From contig VYZB01000272.1 in the NCBI GenBank assembly GCA_013397455.1, positions 1,013,680 to 1,077,679 on the forward strand: 64,000 nucleotides of DNA, given 5' to 3'. Positions 1 to 10,823 of this stretch are shown here, piece after piece. The notes beneath the pieces are model-generated. The model worked only from the letters and a program-made list of their open reading frames with translations, made no database searches and was not told the DNA's origin. Position 1 is the stretch's first letter. Every line of letters starts with the position of its first letter. The DNA is from Crotophaga sulcirostris (Eukaryota; Chordata; Aves; Cuculiformes; Crotophagidae). The translations under genes and the position numbers were made by a program.

Positions 1-73
1 TCAGCATTTAAGCTATGAATCAGCATTTAAGCTATCAGCATTTAAGTTATCATCATTTAAGTTATCTTCATTC
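1..73. repeat. 15-bp tandem repeat, about 4.5 units
   Basis: Units of TCAGCATTTAAGCTA sit at 1-15, 20-34, 35-49 and 50-64, with a partial fifth unit at 65-73. A 4-base TGAA spacer separates units 1 and 2. Units 3 and 4 differ from the first by one or two bases. The array may continue left of the window. Confidence 0.85.
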
Positions 74-112
74 CTGCAGAGGTTTCTTCGGCCCCCAGTG
101 GCTCCTCCAGGG
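1..112 (-). mobile_element. Endogenous retrovirus 5' leader (partial)
   Basis: This stretch lies immediately downstream, in viral sense (right to left), of a retroviral primer-binding site, so it should be the untranslated leader between the primer-binding site and gag. Bases 1-73 are filled by a 15-bp tandem repeat, and no gag reading frame is visible before the window ends. That the rest of the provirus lies left of base 1 is inference; the element could also be truncated there. Confidence 0.5.
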
Positions 113-130
113 GTCCCTGTTCGGGCGCCA
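113..130 (-). promoter_or_regulatory. Retroviral primer-binding site, tRNA-Lys type
   Basis: On the minus strand these 18 bases, beginning TGGCGCC, are a perfect complement of the 3' end of tRNA-Lys(UUU). This is the primer used by betaretroviruses and lentiviruses. The site lies two or three bases from an LTR edge ending in CA (minus strand), the expected spacing. The exact 18-base match next to an LTR-like end makes a chance hit unlikely. Among birds, a beta-like (class II, ERVK) element is the likeliest owner, but no pol sequence is available to confirm it. Confidence 0.85.
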
Positions 131-132
131 TT

Positions 133-826
133 TGTTGTATGAAGAGTCCTGGAGTCAAAGATCGATCCTCATGGAGGCACGGTCAAAGCTCCTTTATTCT
201 ATTTCCAGGCTACATTATCTAGCGTTTTTCTGAGAGTACGCACGTCCACACAACCTGCAAGCCACAGGTGATTCCATTCTCCATCCCCTCATGATTTGTC
301 CACGCGAACAATTATCATCTTTCATCCGTAGTTCATCCCATCGCTTCTCCCCGCTGCTTCCTCCGTCTCCTGCCTCTGTCTCTGCTGCTCGCCTTATCAC
401 TTTTCTTTCTCTTCTCAAACCTCCACCGCATGCCTGAAATTCCTCCAAGCCTGGCTGGTTCAAGGGCAAACATCCTTCTCACAGAAACCCTTCTACAGAT
501 GAGAATGCCCATTTCAGTTCTTCTCCTTCTATACGAGAGGTAGCTGCATCATTTCCTGGTGCCCTACTAGAGGTAAGGTTTAACCCCTCAATATCATTTT
601 GCATCACACAGAACAAGGCAAAAGCCTTAGAGATCTCTTTCACACCTGGAACTCATCGTTAGGAGATGTAAATCAGTGTCACCCCATAGATTTCACTGAG
701 GATGTACCTATCTGTACCTCCTGAGAAGCTGATTTGGCACAAGTGTGGTGACATGGCTGGGAAATGCAAGTTTAGGTCTATTTAGCTTTTGAATAGAAAA
801 GTGCAAATGTGGGAAAAGAAACAACA
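133..826 (-). mobile_element. ERV 5' long terminal repeat (outer edge uncertain)
   Basis: The inner edge is firm: the plus strand starts TGTTGT at 133, giving ...ACAACA on the viral strand beside the primer-binding site. A polyadenylation signal AATAAA (viral sense) lies at 198-193, about 60 bases before the U5 end. The outer edge is a guess: ACAACA at 821-826 is the matching terminus (TGTTGT...ACAACA) and would give a 694-bp LTR. No clear TATA box was found, and a shorter LTR ending near 470-610 is possible. The element is in the same orientation as ARHGEF9 and lies in its intron. Confidence 0.5.
193..198 (-). promoter_or_regulatory. Polyadenylation signal of the ERV LTR
   Basis: AATAAA on the minus strand, inside the LTR and in the sense orientation of ARHGEF9. 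In a retroviral LTR this hexamer sets the end of R. Activity is not shown by the sequence. Confidence 0.55.
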
Positions 827-1465
827 CGTCAAAAAGTTCGTGTAGTTCTTCCCTTCTTCAATGCAAAGCATTCTGACTGAAATAGCACAGCGAAATTAGA
901 CTCATTTGTTCCCAAATTGAAATCCCAAGACTATTCCATATTTGAAAAGCCTCATAGATGCTTTTAAGGATGGTTGCTTTGCCTGATCAATGGAAAAGTA
1001 GTAACTATGAAGGAAGAACTTTTTCTAAGTAGAATTCACCAGCAGCTTCAGCACATTCACTCTGCAAAGACTGAGTGAAGGCTCACTAAATTCTCAGCAC
1101 TCAAAGGGAGGATCTGAAAGCCATGGATTTTGATTTTAGTGCTTACAAACTTCTTCCTCTCGGGCCTAGGTAGAAGCTCTACACACAGTGTCCATGCTGT
1201 TCTGCAATGCTCTGCATTCTCCTTCCCAAACACCCAGTACTGCATGCATTGCACTTTGGGCTCAGCTTCTGGCACTCATTCTGTGTGCTAGAGGACAATG
1301 AGGGGTTGTAGCAGTTGACTGTAATGCAATGAAGAACCAAGTTGAGGGGTCAGTCACCAAAGTTTATTGGCTTGGTGGTTCTCCTACACTGGATGAACAT
1401 AATGTACTGCATTTCCCATGGTGAAAACACTTTAATCTTGGTCTCACCATAAGAAGTCTTAAGTC

Positions 1466-1919
1466 ATGCAATGAAGCTGGGGAAGGGTCTGGAAAACAAG
1501 TCTTATGAGGAGCAGCTGAGTGACCTGGGATTGTTTAGCCTGGAGGAGAGGCTGAAGGAAGACCTTATTGATGTCTACAGCTTCCTGAAAGCAGATTGTA
1601 GTGAGGTGGGTGTTGGTCTCTTCAACCAAGTAACAAATGATGACAGGAAATGGCCTCAAGTTGCGCGGGGGGTGGGTGGGGGGCTGTTAGATTGGATATT
1701 AGGGAAACTTTCTTTACTGAAAGAGTGATGAAGCATTGAAGAGGCTGCCCAGGGCAGTGATGAATTCTCCATCCCTGGAGGGGTTCAAAAAGCATGTGGC
1801 TGTGGCACATGGGGATATAGTTCAGTCAGCAAGGTGGGGTTGGGCTGATGGCTGTTTTGGATGAGCTTAGAGGTTTTTTACAATCTTAATGATTCTATGA
1901 TTCCGTTCTATGATTCTAA
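1466..1919 (+). mobile_element. CR1 LINE fragment, type B, 3' end
   Basis: The fragment reads the C-terminal part of CR1 ORF2: KGLENKSYEEQLSDLGLFSL at 1483-1542, then the LFNQVT block and the terminal 3' UTR. It ends in an ATTCTATG-type tail at about 1893-1918. A G-rich run (1665-1683) replaces the usual GCCAGGGGAGG and disrupts the frame. Confidence 0.9.
1665..1683 (+). repeat. G-rich tract inside CR1
   Basis: Runs of six, three and six G separated by single T, at the place where related CR1 copies have a short G run. It has G-quadruplex potential on the plus strand. Confidence 0.7.
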
Positions 1920-2351
1920 GAAAAGGCAAATGGGGGACATCTTGAGCCAAGGGAAACTGTGAACCCAATGTGAAAGACACAGATGAAATGGGTAACTGAT
2001 TGGTTTAACCTAATTTCCTCAATCACGAGTTCACAAGTAGATGGCATTGGGTTTTAACTAAGGGGACTGCTTGAAGTATCTCAACCTCATCATTTTTCAG
2101 TCAAAGACGTACGGAAAAAAGGTCAGAAAATTGTACTTTTAGTTAATACAAACTAAAGGTAATTATCAGACTCAGCAGAAAATTCTGAGAAGTATCAATA
2201 CTTATTGACAGATGCTGCTCCTCTCTCAGACACAGCACTCAAACATACTGCATCATTTTCCCCCATCATCCAAGGACACACACAGTCCTCAGCTCTCAAT
2301 AGCCCAGCCCATGTCCTACTGCAGAACCCCAGCATCACTACCCCCATGTAC

Positions 2352-2543
2352 CTCGCAAATGTCCTTGAGATGTTTGATATAGTGGCGCTCCGTGCTCATG
2401 ATTTCATTGATGACATTGGCTCTCATCTGGTCCCGGTTCTGAACGGTCCTGCCGAGACAGAGGCAGTCAGCGCTTGGATCCAAATGGCCATTCTGCACAT
2501 CGCTGGTTCCCTCCTCCACTCCATCTTCTTGGTTGACCCATAG
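2352..2543 (-). CDS. ARHGEF9: ARHGEF9 (collybistin) exon: SH3-DH linker and start of DH domain
   Basis: This exon encodes 64 residues starting [12 protein letters not shown] and ending [14 protein letters not shown]9 is a Cdc42-type guanine nucleotide exchange factor that recruits gephyrin to inhibitory (GABA-A and glycine) synapses. Residues 1-40 are the acidic linker after the SH3 domain. From about residue 42 the helix-forming block [19 protein letters not shown] matches conserved region 1 of the DH domain. The acceptor is AG at 2545-2544 after a strong pyrimidine tract, and the donor is GTACAT at 2351-2346. Length is 192 nt, phase 0 at both ends. The linker differs from the human protein at a few positions, while the DH part looks unchanged. 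The close paralogues ARHGEF4 and SPATA13 have a different linker, so I favour ARHGEF9. The next exon should lie left of the window. Confidence 0.95.
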
Positions 2544-2578
2544 CTGTGAGGAGAAGAGGGGAGAGCAACAGACTCACT
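2544..2578 (-). promoter_or_regulatory. ARHGEF9: Splice acceptor and polypyrimidine tract of the DH exon
   Basis: On the minus strand a run rich in C and T leads to ...CTCCTCACAG just before the exon. It is a strong consensus 3' splice site and fixes the exon start at 2543. Confidence 0.85.
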
Positions 2579-3051
2579 CAAAAAAAGCGTCAGGAAGCTG
2601 ACGACTGAAAGCAGGCTGAGTCTTGGGTTGCATGACTCTGGAAGATACTGGATTGACTCCCTCCTTACAGCAAGGGTCATGCTCTTGCCAGCGATGCACT
2701 GTGGTGCCAACAACAGCTTACAGCCCAGGCAGCCCACTTTTACTGGTGCAACTAGCCCCAAATGGTTCTGTAAGCTCCACTCATGAGCAAAGCGATTGCA
2801 GGTGTTGGCAGTGTTGATGCTAAATATCAAATCGTGGGAAAGGATAGTTGGACTGTTGGATGCTGCCAAGTGCTCTGAACCGAGTTGTACATACGTGCAA
2901 CAGATCAACCTAAAGAAAACCACAGTTTCTAGTGTAAAGCTTTGCTGGTCACAGTCCCTGCACACCATCAGCTGGGGTCTGTCTGAACAGGAAGAAACCT
3001 CTGGGAGTAAGGATAAGCCCTTTTCTGTTTACTGATTTAAGAAGGTCAAGG

Positions 3052-3700
3052 TCATAAAATTGTTAAGGTTGGAAAAGACTTCTAAGATCATCAAGTCCAA
3101 TTGTCAGCCCAAGCCCACTGTGCTCTACTAAACCATGTCCTGAAGTTCCCTATCTACACCCTCCAGGGAGGAAGACTCCACCACTGCCCTGGGCAGCCTC
3201 TGCCAGTTCCTCACCACTCTTCCAGTAAAGAAACTTTCCCTAATATCCAATGTAAACCTCCCTTGGAGCAACTTGAGGTCATTTCCTCTCATCCTATCTC
3301 TTGTTACTTGGTTGAAGGGACTGGCACCCAACCCACCACAACCTCCTTTCCAGGAGCTGCAGAGAGCCATGAGGTCTCCCCTCAGCCTCCTCTTCTCCGG
3401 GCTAAACAGCCCCAGGGCTCTCAGCCGCTCCCACAACCCCTGTTCTCCAGACCCTTCCCCAGTTCCATTCCCTTCTCTGGATGTGCTCCAGCCCCTCAAG
3501 GTCCTTCTTGTAGTGAGGGGCCCAAAACTGAACCCAGGATTCGAGATGTGGCCTCACCAGTGCTGAGTACAGAAGGACGATCCCTTCCCTGCTCCTGCTG
3601 GCCACCCCATGGCTGATCCAAACCAGGATACTGTTGGCTTTTTTAGCCACCTGGGCCACTGTTGGCTCATATTCAACTGCCATTGACCAGCACCCCGCTA
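3052..3700 (-). mobile_element. CR1 LINE fragment, type B
   Basis: The minus strand reads the end of ORF2: [20 protein letters not shown], the ALVRPHLE block, and the [20 protein letters not shown] block, then the 3' UTR. The 3' terminus is at 3052, where the antisense tail TTGTTAAGGTTGGAAAAGAC begins. The 5' truncation is near 3700, within the reverse-transcriptase-distal region. Frameshifts are present. Confidence 0.92.
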
Positions 3701-4398
3701 CATGGGTTCAGAAATCTCTATGATGTGAACATCAGCTCAGTTGTGGCACTGAGTTTTCTGTAAACTTTTCAGGCTGGGATTTGTGAACAAGCATTGATTT
3801 TCATTTCACAGCTATTTTCCTCATCATTTCACATGAAAAGCCTTTCTTGCTCAGGCAAATATCCTATCTCAGCATCCTTAGATTGTGATCCCTAACCCGC
3901 ACTGAGATCAGACTGGCTGAATAAGCCTCCTAAAACCTGGGGAGGGGCGAGGGCAGCTTTGGACAGGGCACCAAGTACCCCTGGGCACTGAATACTCAAA
4001 ATGGGAATGAACTGCAAAAAGCAATAAGAAAGGATCACTGTATTGTCAGCACACTGGATTTTCTTTCCACCGTCAAATAAAAAACATACATGAAACTTGT
4101 AAACTCAACGATGACGCTGAGTCCAAGTCTCCGTGTCTTTGAACAGCATTGTGATCCACACACAACATATGGATCAAGTGTCGCCTTTTGTTACACTTTC
4201 CCCAAATAAACCTGCTGAAAATAACTCTGATAAACTCAAATTAGGCTCTGTGTAGATTATAAATATTAAATAAAGCTTAAAAGAGACAGAAACACTGCTG
4301 TCTTACACAGATCACCAAGTTCTTTATATAAATGAAGTGACTTCTGTTGTCACCATTTAAAGCCCCAAATACTGGAGACTTTCAAACATACAAATAGA

Positions 4399-4562
4399 GA
4401 AGTCATGGATGCTCCATCCCTGGAGGTGTTCAAGGCCAGGTTGGATGGGGCTTTGTGCCCCCTGATCCAGTGGGAGGTGTCCCTGCCCATGGCAGGGGGT
4501 GGGACTGGATGGTCTTTGAGGAACCTCCCAACCCAAACCATTCTATGATTCTATGTTCTATG
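4399..4562 (+). mobile_element. CR1 LINE fragment, type A, 3' terminal
   Basis: Only the last 160 bases remain, from the residues SLEVFKARLDGAL-like block through the CCATGGCAGGGGG 3' UTR to an ATTCTATG tail at 4542-4561. Strongly 5' truncated. Confidence 0.9.
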
Positions 4563-5101
4563 ACCTTTAAACAACGGAACTGTCCATACAAACAGAGCAG
4601 AATACAGAAACCAATCTGCATCCTTAACCTGATCTTTCCATCTTCTTTTCAGTGTTCACAATTATTACTGCTTTCCCATTCTTCAGCTTAAATTTGGTTT
4701 TAAATAGATGGCAAAGGCCTGTGTTCCTGTATATTTGTAAAGTAAAAAAAAAAATCTACACTTGCCCATGCTCCTTCCTTGATTTCATAACCAATACAAT
4801 GTTCTGCTAAATCATTTCTTACAGTACCCATGTTTTGTTATCCCATAGTGATACAAAGGCCAAGAAGCTGGTATGTTTGAAGAAAACCCATCTGTTCTCC
4901 AGCAGAAATTTAATGATACCACAAACTAAGGATATAAAAATCCCAAAGCAATAAAAAAACAAACTTTGCACCCTGCTCACAATTGCATCCTGCGCCTGTG
5001 ATCAATCAGGAACCTGTATTAAGGTGTGTACGGCAGCAACACCTGTTTAAATGCTTAGATGCCCTCTTTGCTGGCACTGGGGCAGGAGCTGCTCGGGACA
5101 T

Positions 5102-5492
5102 CACAGAATCACAAAATGGTTTGGGTTGGAAGGTTCCTCAAAGCCCATCCAGTTCCACCTCCCTGCCATGGGCAGGGACACCTCCCACTGCATCAGGGGG
5201 CTCAAAGCCCCATCCAACCTGACCTTGAACACCTCCAGGGAGGGGGCAACTACCACTTCTCTGGGAAACCTGGGCCAAGGCCTCCCCATCCTCACAGGAA
5301 AGCATTTCTCCCTAAGATCTCATCTCAATCTCCCATCTTGCAGATGAAAACCAATCCCCCTCATCCTGTCCCTGCACTCCCTGATCAAGAGCCCCTCCCC
5401 AGCTTTCCTGGGGCCCCTTTCAGTACTGGGAGGCTGCTCTAAGGTCTCCCCACAGCCTTCTCTTCTCCAGGCTGAACAACCCCAACTGCTGT
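5102..5492 (-). mobile_element. CR1 LINE fragment, type A
   Basis: Antisense copy starting with the 3' tail TCACAGAATCACAAAATGG. It includes the 3' UTR and the ORF2 C-terminus, and is truncated near 5492 in the LFSLEKR region. Confidence 0.9.
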
Positions 5493-6081
5493 TTTTGAGT
5501 AACTGCTGTGCTGGTGTAAGACTGGTAAAACAACCTCAGGGGCTAACTCACTCCCATCAGTGACACTGGTTGTAGTGAGGGCTCTGCTGTGGAAACCTAA
5601 GGTCATCCTTGGATGAGAAAAAGGGCCAGAATCACAGAATTGTACAGGGAGTCCTCATGAGAGCTTTACTGGCATTCCAAGCCAAATATATGTTGCAAAT
5701 CAAGTAGGACCAATATAGGTATTAAACCCTGTTGGTTGGAGTTTAAAATAGCTTCCCATCCTACCTTCCTGCTACTATGAAAAGGCATTTTGCAGCTCTT
5801 CCAAACCAAACTGGAACAGCTTGTTACCAAGTTTCATTATTCAGTTTGGCAACAGAGGATATTTTTAAAGCTCTGCCTCCTGGAGTTAAGCGATCATGAG
5901 TAAAATTTCAATTTTCATTTAAAAAAGAAAGCAGGAAAGATCTAATCATAATTGGGGGTGGTGGTGGTGTTGAAACCACGAATCCTAAAGTCTTTGGAAC
6001 TCTAAGGCAAACAGCAAGCTTGCAAATCCTCATGTTTTCTGAAAAAAATCAGAATTTGGTGTGCCTTCTGCGCGCTGAAAG

Positions 6082-6541
6082 CTACTGGAGAGTGTCCAGA
6101 GGAGGGTATGGACTTGGGGAAGGGTTTAAAGGGAAACGGTGTGAGGAGTGGCTGAAGTCACTTGCTCTGTTCAGTCTGGAGGAGATTGAGGGGAGACATC
6201 ATCGTGCTCTGCAGCTTCCTCACAAGGGGAAGAGAAGGAGTAGACGCTGAGCTCTTCTCTCTGGACACCAATGACAGGACCTGAGGGAATGGCAGGAAGA
6301 TGTGCCGGGGAGGTTTAGGTTGGACATTAGAAAAGGTTCTTCCCCCAGAGGGTGGTGGAGCACTGGAACAGCTCCCAGGGAAGCGGTCACAGCACCAAGC
6401 CTGGCAATATTTCAGAAGCATTTGGTCATCGCCCTCAGTCCCACAGTGGGAATGTTGGGGTTGTCCTGTGCAGGGACAGGAGTTGGACTCGATGGCCCTT
6501 GTGGGTCCCTTCCAACTCAGGACATTCTGGGATTCTATGAG
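6082..6541 (+). mobile_element. CR1 LINE fragment, type C
   Basis: Begins at the LLESVQRR-like region, passes through CEEWLKSLALFSLEE and the LDIRKGSSPRGWW-like block, and ends with the type C 3' UTR and GGGATTCTATG at about 6530-6541. The frame is broken by small indels. Confidence 0.9.
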
Positions 6542-7697
6542 CACTCCCTGCTTCCATTCCTGGGAACCTCTGGGGTCCTGCTGTTTTCCTTAATAAAATT
6601 TTTCTCCTTCCTGCTAGGATGCTTGCTCCCAAAAGGAAAAAATTACAGGTGTCATCTAAATGACTTCTGCTTTTGATTGAAAACAAACGCAACAACCGTA
6701 TCACTAACAGAGGAAGCTGAAGGTGCCTTCCACCCTCTGCTTTTCAGCCTCCGCTGCTGAAAGGATTAATTCCCCTATGCCGTTCAGACACTCCTGCTTT
6801 CTGTCTTAACCTCTACAGTTCTCCATAATTTTAGCATGGATCATTTTTCCTGGGGATCAGTTGAAGTCTGGACCATGACTCACAACAGATGAGGTACATT
6901 GGCAGCTCTTCAGCTGACCTTGGGCCAGACACTTAGACCAGTGGAGGCTTTCCCCATCTATAAACAGATAACGACATTGTTCATTAATATTTTTGAGATT
7001 GACAGTCTTCACATTCAAGCACAGGACACAGAAAAGCTCATGCATACTCTGAAATATGGGCTTAAATGCATCACTGCGGGCTCACTGCACACTTGTGCTC
7101 ATCCCTGAGTGACAACTTGGCTGAATGGACCTTCATCCTGACACAGCATTCCTGGGTTTGCAACTCCAGCTCGCAAATCTGCTTGCACCTGTGCTGAGAA
7201 GGAGCTGGGTTGCACTGGGGCAAGGGAAGGCTGCACACAAAGCGTTAATTGTGTCCTCTGACCCACCACCACCACCCCAAGCCAGATCCTCTCTGCTTCA
7301 CTGACCTGCTCACTCGAACTGCAGCGCTGGTGGGCTGCGGGCGACAGTGAGGTGGAAGAGGCAAACGGGGAATGACACTGGTTTTTCCCAGTAACTTATT
7401 AAATGTCATATTTAGTTGACTTAGACAATGCTGCAAAGGTTCCTATTTTAGCCCAGTCCACAGTCACCTGTAAGTAGGGCGTTCATTACATTTTAGACAC
7501 ACTTCTCTCTCCCAGAATCATTCTCCTGCCTGAAATGCTTGATATTCACTACCGCAACTAACAGCTGAGATACCGCTAATGGAGAAAGGGTTCTCTTTTT
7601 CCCAGCTTTTCCAGCCTACACTGGACGTAAAAACACAGAATTACCTTCCTCCCAGAGCAAATAACTCTTTGTTTTACAGAAGAAACTTCCAAACTGG

Positions 7698-7963
7698 AGG
7701 ACCCAAGGGAATAGCAGGAAGATGTGCCAGGGCAGGGTTAGGTTGGACATTAGGGAAAGGTTCTTCACACAGAGGGTGGTGGAGCACTGGAACAGCTCCC
7801 CAGGGAATCAGTCACAGTCTGACCATATTCCAGAAGCATTTGGCCAACACCCTCAGCCCCACGGTGTGAATGTTGGGGTTGTCCTGTGCACGGACAGGAG
7901 TTGGACTCGATGGTCCTTGTGGGTCCCTTCCAACTTGAGACATTATTTAATTCTATGGTTCTA
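7698..7963 (+). mobile_element. CR1 LINE fragment, type C, 3' terminal
   Basis: Starts in the [24 protein letters not shown] region (out-of-frame reading) and ends in the type C 3' UTR with a degraded tail at about 7945-7962. Confidence 0.9.
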
Positions 7964-8479
7964 AAACTCTAGTTTTCTCCCCATAGTTTTCACCTAATCT
8001 CCCCAGGCTTCCCTGCTCAGGCTGTGTGGCTGCCACCCATATGAAGCTCCTGTAGAGCTTTTCATGGATCAGAGATGGGACTTCAATGTCCCGGCAGGTT
8101 GTTAGCTCTGCCACTCACTTGCACTTCAAGAAGCCTCTCTAGGCTCCCATCCTCCCCTCCTCAGCAATCAGCAGCTCTGGCTTGGCACAGACTGAGGTTT
8201 GGGATAGCATCCTGAATTATTGCATCCAGTGCCACTATTTAAAGCTAAGAATAAATAATAAAAACTGCTCAGCAATCATCAACAACCCTACCATAATATA
8301 TCAGCCTTCTGTGCCTTTTTTAACACCTCTGCCATGCAAAAAAATATGGAACAACATGGCACCATGTGGGTCTCTTCCACACCACTCAAAAGGTCCAGCG
8401 TGCCAAACAACGAAGCCTGCCCTGAGAACCACTTCAAATGCTTTGTGTTAAGAATTAATTAAAAGAAACAAAGAAAAAA

Positions 8480-9080
8480 CTAGAGGGAGGAAAAAAATTC
8501 AGGTTGCATAACGCTAGTCCTAAGTGATGTTTCACACTGAAAGGCCACCGTGCATGTGAAGAACAGGCTTATCATGAGGCTCACAGCCCTGTTTCAAAAT
8601 CCAACTCTAATTAGGGAGTCATGACCAGCTCCTCTGTTACATAATGGTTTGCAGAGGCAGATGAAAGTAAAATAGTCGAATAAAGAAGCCTGTTTTGCCT
8701 AAGGACCCAGGTCTCGGAGCCAGAGTGCCGATCATTTCATTGGGCTGCTTAATATTATATGTGATTTATATAAAATCTGTGGAAATGTGATTTATCAATT
8801 TGCTGTTATACCCAAATGGTGCATAAAATCACCAAATGGCACCGTTCCAGCATTAGCTGACCTGTAATCATTATATATTTAGACTGCTGAATGCATACAC
8901 TGTATATAGAGGACATTTTACTTGAATAGGCACTGAGGGCTGATAGTCTTAGAATAATCAGGAACCATGATAAAACAAACACTTTACCAGCCATCTGGAT
9001 TATTAATCTCCTTCCACTGGATATTCACAAGGACAAAACTAGTAGATAATATGGCACCCTGGATTCTAGCTTGCTGTTAA
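8480..9080. other. CR1-free AT-rich block, possible conserved noncoding element
   Basis: This is unique, AT-rich sequence without repeats or open frames. It has several homeodomain-like TAATTA/ATTAAT cores (for example near 8609 and 9000) and long T/A-rich words such as the ones around 8745-8790. The texture resembles conserved noncoding elements in introns of neuronal genes, but conservation cannot be judged from one sequence. Confidence 0.25.
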
Positions 9081-9317
9081 ATAACGTGGTGGATTAATGA
9101 TACAGGACAATCCTTGCAGAGAGCTGTTGTCATTCCATTGAGTCTTTGCTCACCAGCATCTTCTTAACAAAAAACAGTGCAACCACCCCAACCTGATACC
9201 AAATCTGGTACCAAACCAGAGATTACATCAGCCCTACAACAACCACATGGGGCTGTCAGAGACTCCAATAACCTTACAGAACTGCACTGCAGCATGGAGC
9301 CTCAGGACTGTAACAAG

Positions 9318-9584
9318 TGATAGGATAAGAGGAAATGGCCTCATGTTGTACTGGGGAGGTTTAGATTGGACATTAGGAAAAAATTCTTCACTGGAGGAGT
9401 GCTGAAGCATTGGGTCAGGCTGCTCAGGGAAGTGATGGAGTCTCCATCCTTAGAGGAGTTCAAAAACCGTGTTGCCATGGAACTTTGGGCCATAGTTTAG
9501 TAGGCACAGTGGGGTTGGGTTGACGGTTGGAATGGATGAGCTTAGAGGTCTTTTCCAACCTTAATGATTCCCTGATTCTATGAC
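9318..9584 (+). mobile_element. CR1 LINE fragment, type B, 3' terminal
   Basis: Starts at the ORF2 block equivalent to DRTRGNGLKL, continues through the [13 protein letters not shown] region and the 3' UTR, and ends in TTAATGATTCCCTGATTCTATG. Confidence 0.9.
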
Positions 9585-10061
9585 TGGTTTTCCCACCTCA
9601 CCATGCTGCCCTGCTCAGAAGAGCTGCTCCCTGAGCCGCAGGGTTCTCCCCTCTCCCTTCTTGCCTAAGCTGGTGGTTAGCTAGCTCTGTGCCTTTGTTT
9701 TCAGCCACGTGCACTGTATTATATGCATGCTCTGTTGGACTCCAGAGTGGATTAAAAAGATCATTTGCTTATTTGCAATCAAGTAGGGCTCATGGTGCAG
9801 AGCTTTGCATAAGTAAATCAACATCAGTCTCAATGTGTCATTCCAGTGATCTGGGCACAGCCTCTCTCTGCCCTCAGGAGGAAGTACAGACTGGCCTGGC
9901 CTCTACAAATGCCAAGGAGCTGATGCTTGTCCCTTCCTTGCCTTCAGAGAGGAGGTGAGGACCTGGCAGGCAGCAAGAGGAAGAAGGATGTTGCCCCAGC
10001 CAGTCCGAGCCTTGATGCCCTTCTGCAGGCAGGCTGCAAAGATGAGTGACAAAGGATGAGG

Positions 10062-10823
10062 ACAAGGCAGAGACCAAGTGCTGAGTCCTGCACTTGGGAC
10101 ACGACAACCCCAGGCAGCGTTACAGACTTGGGGGAGAATGGTTGGAGAGCTGTCTGGCTGAGAAGGACCTTGGGGTGTTGGTTGACAACCAGCTGAACAT
10201 GAGCCAGCAGTGGCCCAGGTGGCCAAGGCCAATGGCATCTTGGCCTGTATCAGAAACAGCGTGGCCAGCAGGAGCAGGGAAGGGATTGTGCCCCTGTACT
10301 CAGCCCTGGTGAGGCCACACCTCGAGTCCTGTGTTCACTTCTGGGCCACTCACTACAAGAAGGACATTGAGGTGCTGGAGCATGTCCAGAGAAGGGCAAC
10401 GAGGCTGGTGAAGGGGCTGGAGAAAAAGTTTTGTGAGGAGCAGCTGAGGGAGCTGGGGTTGTTTAGCCTGGAGAAGAGGAGGCTGAAGGGAGACCCCATC
10501 ACTATCTACAACTGCCTGAAAGGAGGCTGTGGCAAAGCAAGTGTTGGTCACTTCTCCCAAGTGACAGGTGATGGGACAAGAGGAAATGGTCATAAGCTGT
10601 GCCAGGGCAGGTTTAGGCTGGATATTAGGAAAAAATTCTTCACTGAAGAAGGTGGTGAGGCACTGGAATGGTTGCCCAGGAACGTGGTTGAGTCACCATC
10701 CCTGGAGCTGCTTAAAAGACGAGTAGATGAGTTTCTGGGGGATCTGGTTTAGCAGAGGACAGGTACAGTTGGAGTGGATGATCTTAAAGGTCTTTTCCAA
10801 CCAGACAATTCTATGATTCTATG
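10062..10823 (+). mobile_element. CR1 LINE, long 3' part of ORF2, type B-like
   Basis: One of the best-preserved CR1 pieces. It starts in the reverse-transcriptase tail region (CAVLHLG-like), passes [20 protein letters not shown] and [20 protein letters not shown], and ends with ATTCTATGATTCTATG at 10808-10823. The last 180 codons are still open, which suggests a fairly young insertion. A 1-base shift separates the segments before and after about 10210. Confidence 0.93.
10210..10752 (+). pseudogene. CR1 ORF2 C-terminal fragment, open frame of 180 codons
   Basis: This open frame encodes the C-terminal extension of the CR1 ORF2 polyprotein, beyond the reverse-transcriptase core. Visible blocks in order: [75 protein letters not shown] and the natural stop after FLGDLV. 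Complete ORF2 would also carry endonuclease and reverse transcriptase domains, which are absent. The ATG is simply an internal methionine. No function is expected. Confidence 0.85.

Larger units (their letters stand above)
1..2351 (-). other. ARHGEF9: ARHGEF9 intron downstream of the DH exon (partial)
   Basis: Intron that begins at the GT donor at 2351-2350 and runs leftwards out of the window. It contains the ERV end (1-826) and one CR1 (1466-1919). The remaining stretches 827-1465 and 1920-2351 show no gene, RNA or repeat that I recognise. Confidence 0.8.

Noticed and set aside
2423..2968. 181-codon minus-strand open frame overlapping the DH exon
   Set aside because: It is in a different frame from the ARHGEF9 exon, crosses its splice acceptor and has no recognisable domain.
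3101..3616. 171-codon plus-strand open frame
   Set aside because: Antisense to the CR1 at 3052-3700.
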